Shown: positions 16,281 to 25,402 of the stretch, one piece after another | Layout: the number at the start of each line of letters is the position of its first letter | How positions within the stretch are numbered: the stretch's first letter is position 1 | From: Glycomyces xiaoerkulensis | Lineage (GTDB): Bacteria > Actinomycetota > Actinomycetes > Mycobacteriales > Micromonosporaceae | Length of the DNA: 64,000 nt | Assembly (NCBI RefSeq): GCF_002798405.1 | Contig: NZ_PGGV01000016.1 | Location: 248,001 to 312,000, forward strand | Direction of reading: 5' to 3' | Notes under the pieces: model-generated | Databases searched by the model: none | What the model was told of the DNA's origin: nothing | What the model saw: only the letters and a program-made list of their open reading frames with translations | Program-made: the position numbers and the translations under genes

Positions 16281-18200
16281 ATGGCGATCACCGACAAAGC
16301 ACCCGAAGCCGAGGAGCCCGAGCCCGGGGCCGACGGGTCCCCGGCCGACTCCGCGCCCGAGACCGCGGACCGGACCGACCCCGAGGCCGACGCCGCGCGC
16401 TGGCAGCGGTTCGCGGCCGCCGGCGACACCCTCGCCGACGAGACCGGCCCGGGCCGCCCCGGGTGGCTTCGCCGCCTCGCCCGCCTCGCCCGCCGCGCCG
16501 CCACCTCCGAACGGACCGCCGCCGCGTTCGTCGGCGCCCTCCTCGCCACCGCCATGACCTGGCCGCTCGCCCGCGACATCCACAAGGTCGTCCCCCACGA
16601 CACCGGCGACCCGCTGCTGCTGACCTACACCCTCGGATGGCTCGGCCATTCCCTGCGCGAGGACCCGGCCGGCCTCTGGACCAGCAACAGCTTCTGGCCC
16701 TCCGCCGACTCCTACCTGTTCACCGACACCCTCCTCGGCTACGCCCCCGCGGCGCTGCTGGCCACCGACACCACCAGTGCCCTGGTCGTCTATAACGTCC
16801 TCTACATGGGATCGTTCGCGCTGGCGTTCCTCGGCGCCTACGCTCTGCTGCGACAGCTCGGCGCCCGCGTCGCCGGATCCGCCGTCGGCGCCGCCGCCTT
16901 CGCCTACGCGCCCTGGAAACTCGGCCAGGCCGGGCACCTCCAGGTCCTCTCCTGCGGCGGCATCGCACTGGCGCTGGCGATGCTCGCCCGCGGCCACGGC
17001 TGGTCGCTGCGCGACGGGTTCAGGCCCGAACGCCGGCGCCCCGGGTGGATCGTCGCCGGATGGCTGACCGCGCTGTGGCAGTTCAGCATCGGCGCCGGAC
17101 TCGGCGTCCCGTTCGTATACCTGCTGCTCGTGATCGGCGTGGTCGTGGGCATGTTCTGGCTGACCAAGCGGCCCCGGCTGCGCTGGCAGACGCTCACCGC
17201 CGACGGCGCCGGCGGCGTCGTCTTCAGCCTCGGGGTGCTGTGGCTCGCCGACAAGCACGCCGTGGTCGCCCGCGCCCACCCGGAGGCGATCCGGGACCTG
17301 GACTACATCTCCTGGTTCAGTCCCACCTGGCAGAGCTTCATCATCGGCCCGCCCGAGTCGCGGCTGTGGGGCGAGGCCCACGCCGCGGCCCGCGAGGACA
17401 TGACCTGGCCGCCGGAGCAGGCGATGCTGGTCGGCTTCACCCTGCTCTCGCTCGCGCTGGCCGGACTGATGTGGTCGTCGTGGCGCCGCCGGCAGCGGGC
17501 CTGGCTGGCACTGGGCCTCGGCGTCGCGTTCGCGCTGGCTATGGGCCCGAACTTCCTCGACGACGGCGCCTGGACGTGGGTGCTGCTCTACGACTACGTG
17601 CCCGGGTTCGACGCGATCCGGACGCCCGGGCGGCTGGTCATCTACATGACGCTGCTGCTGGCGGTCCTCGCCGCCGGGATCCTGACCCGCATCGCCGACG
17701 ACGCCGACGCGATCGCCCACAGCCAGCGGGTCGACCGGCGGCTGGTGGTCAAGGCGCCGAAGCGCGCGCACGCGCTGCTGTTCCTGCCGCTGATGCTGGT
17801 CCTGCTGGAGGGCCTGACGGTCGCCGACGACCACGAGCCGGAACCGGCCCCGGTGGCGATGTCGGAGTTGGACGGGCCGGTGCTGTTCCTGCCGTCGGAC
17901 GGCCGCGACACGCAGGTCCAGTATTGGAGCATCGACGGCTTCCCCGAGATGGCCAACGGCGTCTCCGCCTTCACTCCGGACGAGCAGGCCGGCATCAGGG
18001 AGCTGTCGACGACCTTCCCGGACCCGGGCGCGATCGAAGCGCTCCGGGAGGCCGGCATCGAGACGGTGGTGGTGATCCCGGACTGGCTGCCTGGTAGTGA
18101 CTGGGACCGCCTGGATCTCGAGACCGATCCGCCCGGCGTGGAGGTCGAGCGCTCCGACGACGCGGTGATCTACCGCCTGGGCGAGACCGAGATGCTCTAG
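16281..18200 (+). CDS. Polytopic membrane protein, GT-C glycosyltransferase-like
   Basis: 639 residues. An acidic disordered N-terminus (about 1-65) is followed by about ten or more membrane helices and a soluble C-terminal domain of about 140 residues. The first extracytoplasmic loop contains HDTGDPLLLTYTLGW, with acidic residues placed as in GT-C polyprenyl-phosphate-sugar glycosyltransferases; FWPSADSYLFTDTLLGYAP follows. The layout suggests transfer of a sugar to a cell-envelope acceptor, but no subfamily is recognised. ATG 16281 has no Shine-Dalgarno sequence. The stop overlaps the convergent neighbour by 4 nt. Confidence 0.7.
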   Translation: MAITDKAPEAEEPEPGADGSPADSAPETADRTDPEADAARWQRFAAAGDTLADETGPGRPGWLRRLARLARRAATSERTAAAFVGALLATAMTWPLARDIHKVVPHDTGDPLLLTYTLGWLGHSLREDPAGLWTSNSFWPSADSYLFTDTLLGYAPAALLATDTTSALVVYNVLYMGSFALAFLGAYALLRQLGARVAGSAVGAAAFAYAPWKLGQAGHLQVLSCGGIALALAMLARGHGWSLRDGFRPERRRPGWIVAGWLTALWQFSIGAGLGVPFVYLLLVIGVVVGMFWLTKRPRLRWQTLTADGAGGVVFSLGVLWLADKHAVVARAHPEAIRDLDYISWFSPTWQSFIIGPPESRLWGEAHAAAREDMTWPPEQAMLVGFTLLSLALAGLMWSSWRRRQRAWLALGLGVAFALAMGPNFLDDGAWTWVLLYDYVPGFDAIRTPGRLVIYMTLLLAVLAAGILTRIADDADAIAHSQRVDRRLVVKAPKRAHALLFLPLMLVLLEGLTVADDHEPEPAPVAMSELDGPVLFLPSDGRDTQVQYWSIDGFPEMANGVSAFTPDEQAGIRELSTTFPDPGAIEALREAGIETVVVIPDWLPGSDWDRLDLETDPPGVEVERSDDAVIYRLGETEML

Positions 18201-18811
18201 TCGAGCGAGCCGCAGACGAGCCAGGCCCCGTCCTCTTCGGTGACGACGAGCGGGTCGGTCGTTTCGACCTCGTCGGCGACGTTCAAGGCCATGACGACGT
18301 GGATGTCGTCGCCCTCGTAATACGAGTCGTGGACGCGGATGTCGTCCAGGAAGGCCATTTCGGGGTTGTCCTGGAGCTCGGCGGCGGCCTGGTCGATGTC
18401 GTCGGCTTCGACCTCGCTGCAGGCGAACTCCGCGACGTCCGCGTCGCTCCAGCCGACCATGTACTCCATGAAGCTTGTCGCCGCGGCCTCGGCCGCCGCG
18501 AACGGGTCCTCCGCCTCGCCGGAGTCGTCCGCCGCGGGATCGGTGGAGGAACGGGGCGGGGAGCTCGAACCGCCGGCGGCCTCTGCCGTGGTCTCCGGAT
18601 CGGTCGGTCCGGGGCCGCCGGACAGCGATTGCGCGATCCACAGGATCGCGCCCAGGACCAGGCCGAGCCCGATGACGACTCCACCGCCGATCAGCCAGAG
18701 TCCCGGCCCGCGTCCTTGCGGGGCTCCGGCTTCGGGCAGCACCGACCCGATCGTGAAGGCGTCGGGGCGACGGCCTTCGGAGTCGCCGGGCCGGTAGGGG
18801 GACGGAGCCAT
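18197..18811 (-). CDS. Single-pass membrane protein with extracytoplasmic NTF2-like domain
   Basis: 204 residues. A proline/glycine-rich cytoplasmic N-terminus, one helix (about 38-62, LWLIGGGVVIGLGLVLGAILW) and a Ser/Pro/Glu linker lead to an external domain of about 100 residues. That domain begins AAEAAATSFMEYMVGWSDADVAEFACSE and ends GAWLVCGSLD; the helix-first, sheet-last pattern with one Cys at each end resembles DUF4878/NTF2-like accessory domains. Function unknown. Start ATG 18811. It converges with the GT-C-like gene. Confidence 0.7.
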   Translation of the reverse strand: MAPSPYRPGDSEGRRPDAFTIGSVLPEAGAPQGRGPGLWLIGGGVVIGLGLVLGAILWIAQSLSGGPGPTDPETTAEAAGGSSSPPRSSTDPAADDSGEAEDPFAAAEAAATSFMEYMVGWSDADVAEFACSEVEADDIDQAAAELQDNPEMAFLDDIRVHDSYYEGDDIHVVMALNVADEVETTDPLVVTEEDGAWLVCGSLD

Positions 18812-18889
18812 GCCTACAGGGTAGGGACCGGTCGCAAGTGAGCGTTCGCGTATGGACGGTGATGGTGGACGTCCGGTGCGCGCCGCGGC

Positions 18890-19348
18890 CTACAGGCCGA
18901 CCGCGGTGACGAAGGCGAGCGAGCCGATCGCGTCGAGCTGCGGCGGGGAGTGCAGCGGGGAGGCGATCACGTCGAACGTCCGGTGGCTCCCGCCCTGCTC
19001 CAGGCGCATCAGGCCGTGCTCCAGGGCGTCGGTCTGCAGCGCCTGGATCGGCGCCAGCCGCGCCAGCTCGGCCTCGCCCAGCGGATTCGCGTCCGCGGTG
19101 AAGTCCAGAAAGCTCAATCCGGCGTTGAGGAATCGGGGGCGGGCCGTCTCCACGTCTACCGGCAGTCGCAGCATCTCCTTGGCCGCCTCGGCGACCGCCA
19201 CGATGCGCGTGTCGGCCGCGAGCAGCAGGCAGGGATCGGTGCTCGCGCACACCGCGGCACGCCACGGAACCAGCCCGGGATGAAGCCGCCTGCCATCGGT
19301 GCCGGGTGCCGGGGCGCGAAGGGGGATGACCAATTCCAGTTGTGTCAT
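18890..19348 (-). CDS. PAS-like domain protein
   Basis: 152 residues, soluble. The centre ([22 protein letters not shown] ... [21 protein letters not shown] ... [21 protein letters not shown]) follows the strand-helix-strand order of a small PAS fold. No output domain is attached, so it may sense a ligand and act by protein contact. ATG 19348 lies 90 bp from the divergent arginine deiminase start; the shared promoter region may link the two, but that is inference. Confidence 0.6.
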   Translation of the reverse strand: MTQLELVIPLRAPAPGTDGRRLHPGLVPWRAAVCASTDPCLLLAADTRIVAVAEAAKEMLRLPVDVETARPRFLNAGLSFLDFTADANPLGEAELARLAPIQALQTDALEHGLMRLEQGGSHRTFDVIASPLHSPPQLDAIGSLAFVTAVGL

Positions 19349-19402
19349 GGATATCCCGGGGGTTGTCGTCACGCTGGGTCTATCCACGATAACAGGGAAA
19401 AG

Positions 19403-19438
19403 TTGATCTTCGGTGGCAGTGCCTCTATTGTCTGGATC
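19403..19438 (+). promoter_or_regulatory. Probable leaderless promoter of arcA
   Basis: A -35 TTGATC (19403-19408) and -10 TATTGT (19426-19431) with 17-bp spacing put the transcript start at about 19438-19439, the A of the ATG. No Shine-Dalgarno sequence is present, so the arcA message is probably leaderless. Confidence 0.6.
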
Positions 19439-20659
19439 ATGAGTTCGACTGAACGATCGTTCGGGATCAATTCCGAAGTCGGCCGGTTGCGGAGCGTCAT
19501 CCTGCACCGGCCCGGCGGAGAGCTGCGCCGCCTGACGCCCCGCAACAACGGCGCCCTCCTGTTCGACGGCGTCCCCTGGGTCGAGCGCGCCCAGGCCGAG
19601 CACGACCGGTTCGCCCGGACCCTGCTCGACCACGGCGTGGAGGTCCTCTACGTCGGCGCCCTGCTCACCGAGTGCCTCTACCTCCCCGAGGCGCGGGAGG
19701 AGGCGATCGCCTCGGCCGCCGCCGACCCCCGCCTGGGCCAGACCCTCGGACGCGAACTGCGGGCCTACCTCTCCGATCTCGGCCCCGAGCGGCTGGCCGC
19801 GGTCCTCGTCGAGGGTCTGACCAAAGAGGAGTTCGGCTCGGGAGGGAGCCTGCGCGGCAAGCTGATGCGCGGCACCGACTTCGTCATCGAGCCGCTCCCC
19901 AACATGATGTTCACCCGCGACTCGTCGGTGTGGATCGGCGACGCGGTGGCCGTCACCAGCCTCGCCATGCCCGCGCGCCGCCGCGAGACGTCCCTGACCA
20001 GCGTCATCTACCGGCACCACCATCGCTTCGCCGACGTGCCCAAGATCTACGACCCGTCGCTGGAGCACCTCGAGGGCGGCGACGTCCTCGCGCTGGCGCC
20101 CGGGGTCCTCGCCGTCGGCGTCGGCGAGCGCACCACCCCGGCCGGCGTCGAGCGCCTGGCCCGGCGGGTGTTCGAGCGGGGCACCGTCCGCACCGTCCTG
20201 GCCGTCCCCATCGCCCAGCGGCGCGCGACCATGCACCTCGACACCGTCTGCACCATGGTCGACGTCGACCGCATGGTGATGTACGCGCCGGCCGAGAACC
20301 GGCTCGACGCCTACACGATCACCCCCGGCGACGGCGAGGACCCGGCCATCGACGGGCCGAGGAGCTTCCTCGACGCCGCCGCCGAGGCGATCGGGGTCGA
20401 GCGGATCGAGATCATCCACACCGGCGCCCGCGACGTGGTCACCGCCGAGCGCGAGCAGTGGGACGACGGCAACAACACCCTCGCCCTCGCCCCGGCGGTC
20501 GCGGTCGCCTACGAGCGCAACACGGTCACCAACGGCCGTCTCGAACGGGCGGGGATCAAGACCATGACCATTCCCGGTTCCGAGCTCGGCAGCGGACGCG
20601 GCGGCCCCAGGTGCATGTCGTGCCCGATCGCCAGGGACCCGCTTCCCATTGAGTCGTGA
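19439..20659 (+). CDS. arcA: Arginine deiminase
   Basis: Hydrolyses L-arginine to citrulline and ammonia in the cytoplasm. The 406 residues contain the full guanidine-modifying active site: NMMFTRDSS (Asp), EGGD (Glu), [10 protein letters not shown] (His) and the nucleophile Cys in GGPRCMSCP at the C-terminus. Length is typical of bacterial ArcA. ATG 19439 sits at the predicted transcription start. No ornithine carbamoyltransferase (arcB), carbamate kinase (arcC) or antiporter (arcD) is adjacent, so this is not a classical ATP-generating ADI operon. Confidence 0.95.
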   Translation: MSSTERSFGINSEVGRLRSVILHRPGGELRRLTPRNNGALLFDGVPWVERAQAEHDRFARTLLDHGVEVLYVGALLTECLYLPEAREEAIASAAADPRLGQTLGRELRAYLSDLGPERLAAVLVEGLTKEEFGSGGSLRGKLMRGTDFVIEPLPNMMFTRDSSVWIGDAVAVTSLAMPARRRETSLTSVIYRHHHRFADVPKIYDPSLEHLEGGDVLALAPGVLAVGVGERTTPAGVERLARRVFERGTVRTVLAVPIAQRRATMHLDTVCTMVDVDRMVMYAPAENRLDAYTITPGDGEDPAIDGPRSFLDAAAEAIGVERIEIIHTGARDVVTAEREQWDDGNNTLALAPAVAVAYERNTVTNGRLERAGIKTMTIPGSELGSGRGGPRCMSCPIARDPLPIES

Positions 20660-21082
20660 AACACAGCCGTTCCTGAGCCAAGCATTACGACGGAATAGCA
20701 CGGCCCTACGAAAATCTGATGTGACCGAAGGGCACCATCAAGGACTGTTGAGACGGGAGCGGCGCGCGTGTCGCTGGTCGTCCGAGCCGCGAACCTGTGC
20801 GACCGTCGAATGAAGCGCCACGCGCAGCCGACAAAAGCAAATGGACCGGTGGGCCGCCCACCTATGAGCAAAACAGAACGGCGGCCCACCTCCCAATACC
20901 AACGGAAGGAAACCTCCCTTGGTCTGTTTCAGCGTACGCCAAAACCGCCCCGCCACCGGAGAGCGAAACTCCCGGCCGCATCAGGACCCGGCCCGTACGG
21001 CTCGCCGGGCTGGAGGCCCGACCGCCGCACCCGAGCCGGGCCGTACTCCGGCCCCCGGCCGCGCGGTCGGCGAGCGGGATCG
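20660..21082. other. Non-coding gap with one hairpin
   Basis: About 420 bp between arcA and the acetyltransferase, less GC-rich in its first half than the surroundings. Frames crossing it lack starts, ribosome-binding sites and family similarity. The only structure I see is the hairpin at 20848-20890. Confidence 0.5.
20848..20890. terminator. Hairpin with alternative pairing
   Basis: GGTGGGCCGCC (20848-20858) pairs with GGCGGCCCACC (20880-20890) across a 21-nt A-rich loop. The first arm can instead fold locally as GGTGGGC/GCCCACC (20848-20854 with 20856-20862). The two structures exclude each other, as in attenuators, but no leader peptide or adjacent gene is obvious. It could equally be a plain terminator. 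Confidence 0.45.
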
Positions 21083-21559
21083 TCATCCGTCGTCGGACGC
21101 GGACGGCTCGGCGATCAGCAATCCGGCCGTCGCGGCGAAGCCCTGCCGGGTGTAGAACGGGACCGACTCGCTGCCCGCCTGGACCGTTACCCGGAAGAGC
21201 CCGAGGTCCCGCGCCAGCTCGAGCACGGCCGCGACGAGGCGGCCCCCGACGCCGCGGCCGCGCTCGTCGGGCAGCACGTACACCGACTGGAGGTCGCCGC
21301 AGGCCCGATCGAAGTCCCGCGGGGTCGGCGGGCGCGAGGCGACCGCCAGCCACGCCATGCCCACGACCTGGCCGTCGCGCGCCGCGACCAGGCACCGGTG
21401 CGATTCGGTGTGCCGGGCCGCCCACTCGGCGAAGGCCTCCACGTACCGCTCGCGGTCGATGCGGGGGACCGGCGGGTGCTCGTGCTCCCAGGACCACCGC
21501 AGGCCCGCCGCGTCCCGGAGCTCGGCCGGGAGGGCGGGTCGAATGTCGATTGCGCTCAT
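21083..21559 (-). CDS. GNAT family N-acetyltransferase
   Basis: 158 residues with one GCN5-type acetyltransferase domain. The acetyl-CoA pyrophosphate loop is VYVLPDERGRGVGGRLVAA; the C-terminal FYTRQGF motif contributes a Tyr typical of the family. The N-terminus MSAIDIRPALPAEL is a normal GNAT start at ATG 21559. It lies 35 bp after purD on the same strand and may be read through from it. The acceptor substrate is unknown. Confidence 0.88.
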   Translation of the reverse strand: MSAIDIRPALPAELRDAAGLRWSWEHEHPPVPRIDRERYVEAFAEWAARHTESHRCLVAARDGQVVGMAWLAVASRPPTPRDFDRACGDLQSVYVLPDERGRGVGGRLVAAVLELARDLGLFRVTVQAGSESVPFYTRQGFAATAGLLIAEPSASDDG

Positions 21560-21594
21560 TCCTCATTGTGGCGCGAACGCGCCGCGAGCGCGGT

Positions 21595-22815
21595 TCAGAG
21601 ACCGGCGGCGATGTCCCGGCGGTGGTAGCCGCCTTCGAGTTTCACGCCGTCGGCCAGCTCGTATGCCTCGACGCGGGCCTGCGCCACCGAGTCGCCGGTG
21701 CCGACGCAGTTGACGACGCGTCCGCCGGTGGCGATGAGCTGCCCCGAGGCGTCGAGGGCGGTCCCGGCGTGGAGCACGCCCGCCTCGTCGGCGCCGTAGA
21801 CCGGCCGGCCCTTGACGACCTCGCCGGGGTATCCCTCGTTGGCGATCACCACGTTCACCGCCGCGCCCTCGCGCCACCACAGCGGCCCGAAGTCCTCGAG
21901 CTTCCCGGTCGCTGCGGCGTAGAGCAGCTCGCCCAGCGGGCTCTCCAGCAGCGCGAGGATCGGCTGGACCTCCGGGTCGCCGAAGCGGGCGTTGAGCTCG
22001 ACGACCTTGAGGCCCTTCGAGGTGAGCGCCAGGCCGCAGTAGAGGGTGCCGACGAACGGCGTCCCGCGGGCGGCCAGCTCGGCGAGCGTCGGCTCGGCGA
22101 CGCGCCCCATGATGTCGGCCACCAGGTCGTCCGGGGCCCACGGCAGCGGCGTGTAGGCGCCCATGCCTCCGGTGTTCGGCCCCAGCCCGTCCTCGCCGAT
22201 GCGCTTGTAGTCCTGCGCCGGGAGCATCGCGCGAGCGCTCTTGCCGTCGGCGATCACGAACAGCGAGACCTCGGGGCCGTCGAGGTACTCCTCGATCACG
22301 ACCCGCTCGCAGTCGAGCGCGTGCGTCAGGGCCTCCTCGCGGTCCTCGGTGACGACGACGCCCTTGCCGGCGGCCAGCCCGTCGTCCTTGACCACGTGCG
22401 GTGCACCGAACTCGTCGAGTGCGGCCTCGATCGCCTCCCGCGTCCCGCACGAGCGAGCCCGTGCGGTCGGCACCCCGGCGGCGGCCATGACGTCCTTGGC
22501 GAACGACTTCGAACCCTCGATGCGGGCGGCCTCGCGGCCCGGTCCGTATACGGGAATCCCCTTGGCGCGCACCGCGTCCGCCACTCCGGCGACCAGCGGG
22601 GCCTCGGGTCCGACCACCACCAGGTCCGCGGCGGAGGTCACCGCGAGCGACGCGACCGCGGCCGGGTCGCTCTGGTTGATCCGGACGCACTCGCCGAGCC
22701 GGGCCATGCCCGGGTTCCCGGGGGCGCAGATGAGCGTTTCCACGGATTCGTCGGCGGCCAGCGCCGCCGCCACGGCGTGCTCGCGGCCGCCGGAGCCGAT
22801 CAGGAGTACTCGCAC
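21595..22815 (-). CDS. purD: Phosphoribosylamine-glycine ligase
   Basis: ATP-grasp ligase for the second step of purine synthesis, joining phosphoribosylamine and glycine to GAR. The 406 residues begin MRVLLIGSGGREHA (GTG 22815), with the GARS N-domain, ATP-grasp core (KDDGLAAGKGVVV, IEEYLDGPEVS, VVELNARFGDPE) and C-domain. All landmarks and the length are typical. It is divergent from purB with an 88-bp shared promoter region, the first part of a purine cluster extending to 33 kb. Confidence 0.97.
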   Translation of the reverse strand: MRVLLIGSGGREHAVAAALAADESVETLICAPGNPGMARLGECVRINQSDPAAVASLAVTSAADLVVVGPEAPLVAGVADAVRAKGIPVYGPGREAARIEGSKSFAKDVMAAAGVPTARARSCGTREAIEAALDEFGAPHVVKDDGLAAGKGVVVTEDREEALTHALDCERVVIEEYLDGPEVSLFVIADGKSARAMLPAQDYKRIGEDGLGPNTGGMGAYTPLPWAPDDLVADIMGRVAEPTLAELAARGTPFVGTLYCGLALTSKGLKVVELNARFGDPEVQPILALLESPLGELLYAAATGKLEDFGPLWWREGAAVNVVIANEGYPGEVVKGRPVYGADEAGVLHAGTALDASGQLIATGGRVVNCVGTGDSVAQARVEAYELADGVKLEGGYHRRDIAAGL

Positions 22816-22903
22816 GGGGCCAGTTTACGGGGCCGGTGCGGGCCGGCCTACAGGCGCGCCGACGCTGCGCGGGCGAGCGCGTGCCCGATGTCATGATGGG
22901 CCG

Positions 22904-24322
22904 GTGATTCCGAATGTGCTCGCCGAGCGGTACGCGTCCCAGCGGATGCGCGAGATCTGGGACCCGGTCGGCAAGATCAAGGCCGAACGCCGGCTGTGGC
23001 TCGCCGTGCTCCGGGCGCAGCACGACCTGGGCGTGACCGTGCCCGACGGCGTCATCGCCGACTACGAGCGGGTCCTCGACACCGTCGACCTCGAGTCGAT
23101 CGCCGCGCGCGAGCGCGTCACCCGGCACGACGTCAAGGCCCGCATCGAGGAGTTCTCGGAGCTGGCCGGCCATCAGCACATCCACAAGGGCATGACCAGC
23201 CGCGACCTGACCGAGAACGTCGAGCAGATGCAGGTCAGGCAGTCGCTCGAGCTGGTCCGCGACCGGCTGGTGGCGGCGCTGGTGCGGCTGGGCGCGCGCG
23301 CCGAGCAGCACCGCGGGTTGGTGATGGCCGGACGCAGCCACAACGTCCCGGCCCAGGCCACGACGCTCGGGAAGCGGTTCTCCTCGTGGGCCGAGGAGCT
23401 GCTGGCGGCCTACGACCGGATCGAGGACCTGCTGCGCCGCTACCCGCTGCGGGGCATCAAGGGCCCGGTCGGGACCGCGCAGGACCAGCTCGACCTGTTC
23501 GGCGGCGACGCCGACCGGCTCGGTGAGCTGGAGCGGCGCGTCGCCTCCCACCTCGGCTTCGAGCGGGTGATGGACTCGGTCGGCCAGGTCTATCCGCGTT
23601 CGCTCGACTACGAGGTCGCCACCGCGCTGGTCCAGGCCGTGGGCGCGCCTTCGAGCGCGGCGGTCACGGTCCGGCTCATGGCCGGAGCCGAGCTCGCCAC
23701 CGAGGGGTTCGCCGAGGGCCAGGTCGGTTCCTCGGCCATGCCGCACAAGATGAACACCCGCTCCTCCGAGCGGGTGAACGGACTGGCCGCGATCGCCCGC
23801 GGCTACGCGGGGATGCTCGGCGAGCTGGCCGGCGACCAGTGGAACGAGGGCGACGTGTCCTGCTCGGTGGTCCGCCGCGTCGCGCTGCCGGACCTGTGCT
23901 TCGCCGTCGACGGGCTCTATGAGACGTTTCTCACCATTGTCGATGACTTCGGGGCCTACCCGGCGGTCGTCGGCGCCGAGCTCGACCGGTACCTGCCGTT
24001 CCTGGCGTCGACGAAAGTCCTGATGGAGGCCGTGAAGCGCGGCGCGGGCCGCGAAGACGCGCACGAGGCGATCAAGGAGCACGCGGTCGCCGTCGCCCGC
24101 GCGATGCGGGAGGAGGGGCGCCGCGAGAACGACCTGTTCGACCGGCTCGCCGCCGACGACCGGCTCCCGCTCGACCGCGACGCGCTCTCGGGTCTCGTAG
24201 CCGATCCGGGTGAATTCGCCGGTGCCGCAAGGAGTCAGATCGACCGGGTCGCCGATCGGGTGGCCGAGGCCGCGAAAGCCCACCCAGAGGCGGCCGCCTA
24301 CCGGCCCGGAGACATCCTATGA
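22904..24322 (+). CDS. purB: Adenylosuccinate lyase
   Basis: Fumarase-superfamily enzyme that cleaves SAICAR and adenylosuccinate, releasing fumarate. The 472 residues contain the superfamily signature GSSAMPHKMNTRSSER, catalytic-loop Ser included, and the upstream HKGMTSRDLTEN and AGRSHNVPAQ motifs carrying the active-site His residues. GTG 22904 is the best start: nearby ATG codons are out of frame and similarity begins with VLAERYASQRMREIW. It is divergent from purD and about 100 bp ahead of purSQL. Confidence 0.96.
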   Translation: MIPNVLAERYASQRMREIWDPVGKIKAERRLWLAVLRAQHDLGVTVPDGVIADYERVLDTVDLESIAARERVTRHDVKARIEEFSELAGHQHIHKGMTSRDLTENVEQMQVRQSLELVRDRLVAALVRLGARAEQHRGLVMAGRSHNVPAQATTLGKRFSSWAEELLAAYDRIEDLLRRYPLRGIKGPVGTAQDQLDLFGGDADRLGELERRVASHLGFERVMDSVGQVYPRSLDYEVATALVQAVGAPSSAAVTVRLMAGAELATEGFAEGQVGSSAMPHKMNTRSSERVNGLAAIARGYAGMLGELAGDQWNEGDVSCSVVRRVALPDLCFAVDGLYETFLTIVDDFGAYPAVVGAELDRYLPFLASTKVLMEAVKRGAGREDAHEAIKEHAVAVARAMREEGRRENDLFDRLAADDRLPLDRDALSGLVADPGEFAGAARSQIDRVADRVAEAAKAHPEAAAYRPGDIL

Positions 24323-24428
24323 CTTCCTGTGACTCAGAACCGAGCCGCTGCGCGCGCGACTGGCCCGGGCCAAAGGCGCTGAATATGCTAGGTCCCGTCC
24401 CGTCCAAGTGACCGACAGGAGTGCGATC

Positions 24429-24683
24429 GTGGCCCGAGTAGTGGTCGACGTGATGCTGAAACCCGAAATCCTCGACCCGCAGGGCGAGGCCGTGCTCGGG
24501 GCGCTGCCCCGCATCGGTGTGAACGGAGTGTCCTCGGTGAGGATCGGCAGGCGCGTCGAGCTCGATTTCGACGACGACGCGACCGACCTCGAGCGCCAGA
24601 CGCGGATCATCGCCGACAAGCTCCTGGCCAACCCCGTTATCGAGGACTTCCACATCTCGGTGGCCGCGGAGGACGCCGCATGA
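24429..24683 (+). CDS. purS: FGAM synthase subunit PurS
   Basis: Small structural subunit (84 residues) that bridges PurL and PurQ in formylglycinamidine ribonucleotide synthase. It starts [22 protein letters not shown] at GTG 24429, which has AGGAG at ideal distance; an earlier in-frame GTG at 24408 lacks this. Residues LGVNGV-like [12 protein letters not shown] and VIEDFHIS are family positions. The stop overlaps purQ by 4 nt. Confidence 0.95.
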   Translation: MARVVVDVMLKPEILDPQGEAVLGALPRIGVNGVSSVRIGRRVELDFDDDATDLERQTRIIADKLLANPVIEDFHISVAAEDAA

Positions 24684-25402
24684 GCGGCGTCGTGCCCGAG
24701 GAGCGCCGGGACCGCGGGACCGGCGCCCGCGTCGGCGTGGTCACCTTCCCCGGCTCGCTCGACGACCGGGACGCGGCCCGCGCCGTGCGCCTGTCCGGCG
24801 CCGAACCGGTCTCGCTGTGGCACGACGAGGCCGCACTGCGCAGCGTGGACGCGGTGATCCTGCCCGGCGGCTTCTCCTACGGCGACTACCTGCGCTGCGG
24901 CGCGATCGCCCGCTTCAGCGAGGTGATGGGCCTGATCGCCGACGCCGCGAAGTCCGGCCTGCCGGTCCTGGGCGTCTGCAACGGATTCCAGGTGCTGTGC
25001 GAGTCCCACCTCCTGCCCGGCGCGCTGGTGCGCAACGCCCACCTGCGGTACCGCAACCGGCCCGCGCGGATGCGCGTCGAGACCGCGAAGACCGCCTGGA
25101 CCCGCGCCTACGGCGAGGGCGCCGAGGTGGTGTTCCCGGCCAAGCACGGCGAGGGCCGCTATGTGGCCGATGAGGCCACGCTCGACGAACTCGAGTCCGC
25201 CGGCCGGGTCGTGTTCCGCTACCTCGACAACCCCAACGGCGCGATGCGCGACATCGCCGGGGTCTGCAACGAGGCGGGCAACGTCGTCGGACTCATGCCC
25301 CACCCCGAGCACGCCGTAGAGGCGCTGACCGGCCCGTCCACCGACGGGCTCGGCGTCGTCGCCTCGGTCCTGGCCCACCTGAACGAGGGAGCCGTCAGAT
25401 GA
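24680..25402 (+). CDS. purQ: FGAM synthase subunit PurQ (glutaminase)
   Basis: Class I glutamine amidotransferase subunit that feeds ammonia to PurL. The 240 residues show [18 protein letters not shown], the nucleophile Cys in GVCNGFQVL and the His/Glu pair in LMPHPEHA. The start ATG overlaps the purS stop (ATGA) and its own stop overlaps purL in the same way, so the three subunits are translationally coupled. There is an unusual 16-residue polar N-terminal extension before [10 protein letters not shown]. Confidence 0.97.
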   Translation: MSGVVPEERRDRGTGARVGVVTFPGSLDDRDAARAVRLSGAEPVSLWHDEAALRSVDAVILPGGFSYGDYLRCGAIARFSEVMGLIADAAKSGLPVLGVCNGFQVLCESHLLPGALVRNAHLRYRNRPARMRVETAKTAWTRAYGEGAEVVFPAKHGEGRYVADEATLDELESAGRVVFRYLDNPNGAMRDIAGVCNEAGNVVGLMPHPEHAVEALTGPSTDGLGVVASVLAHLNEGAVR

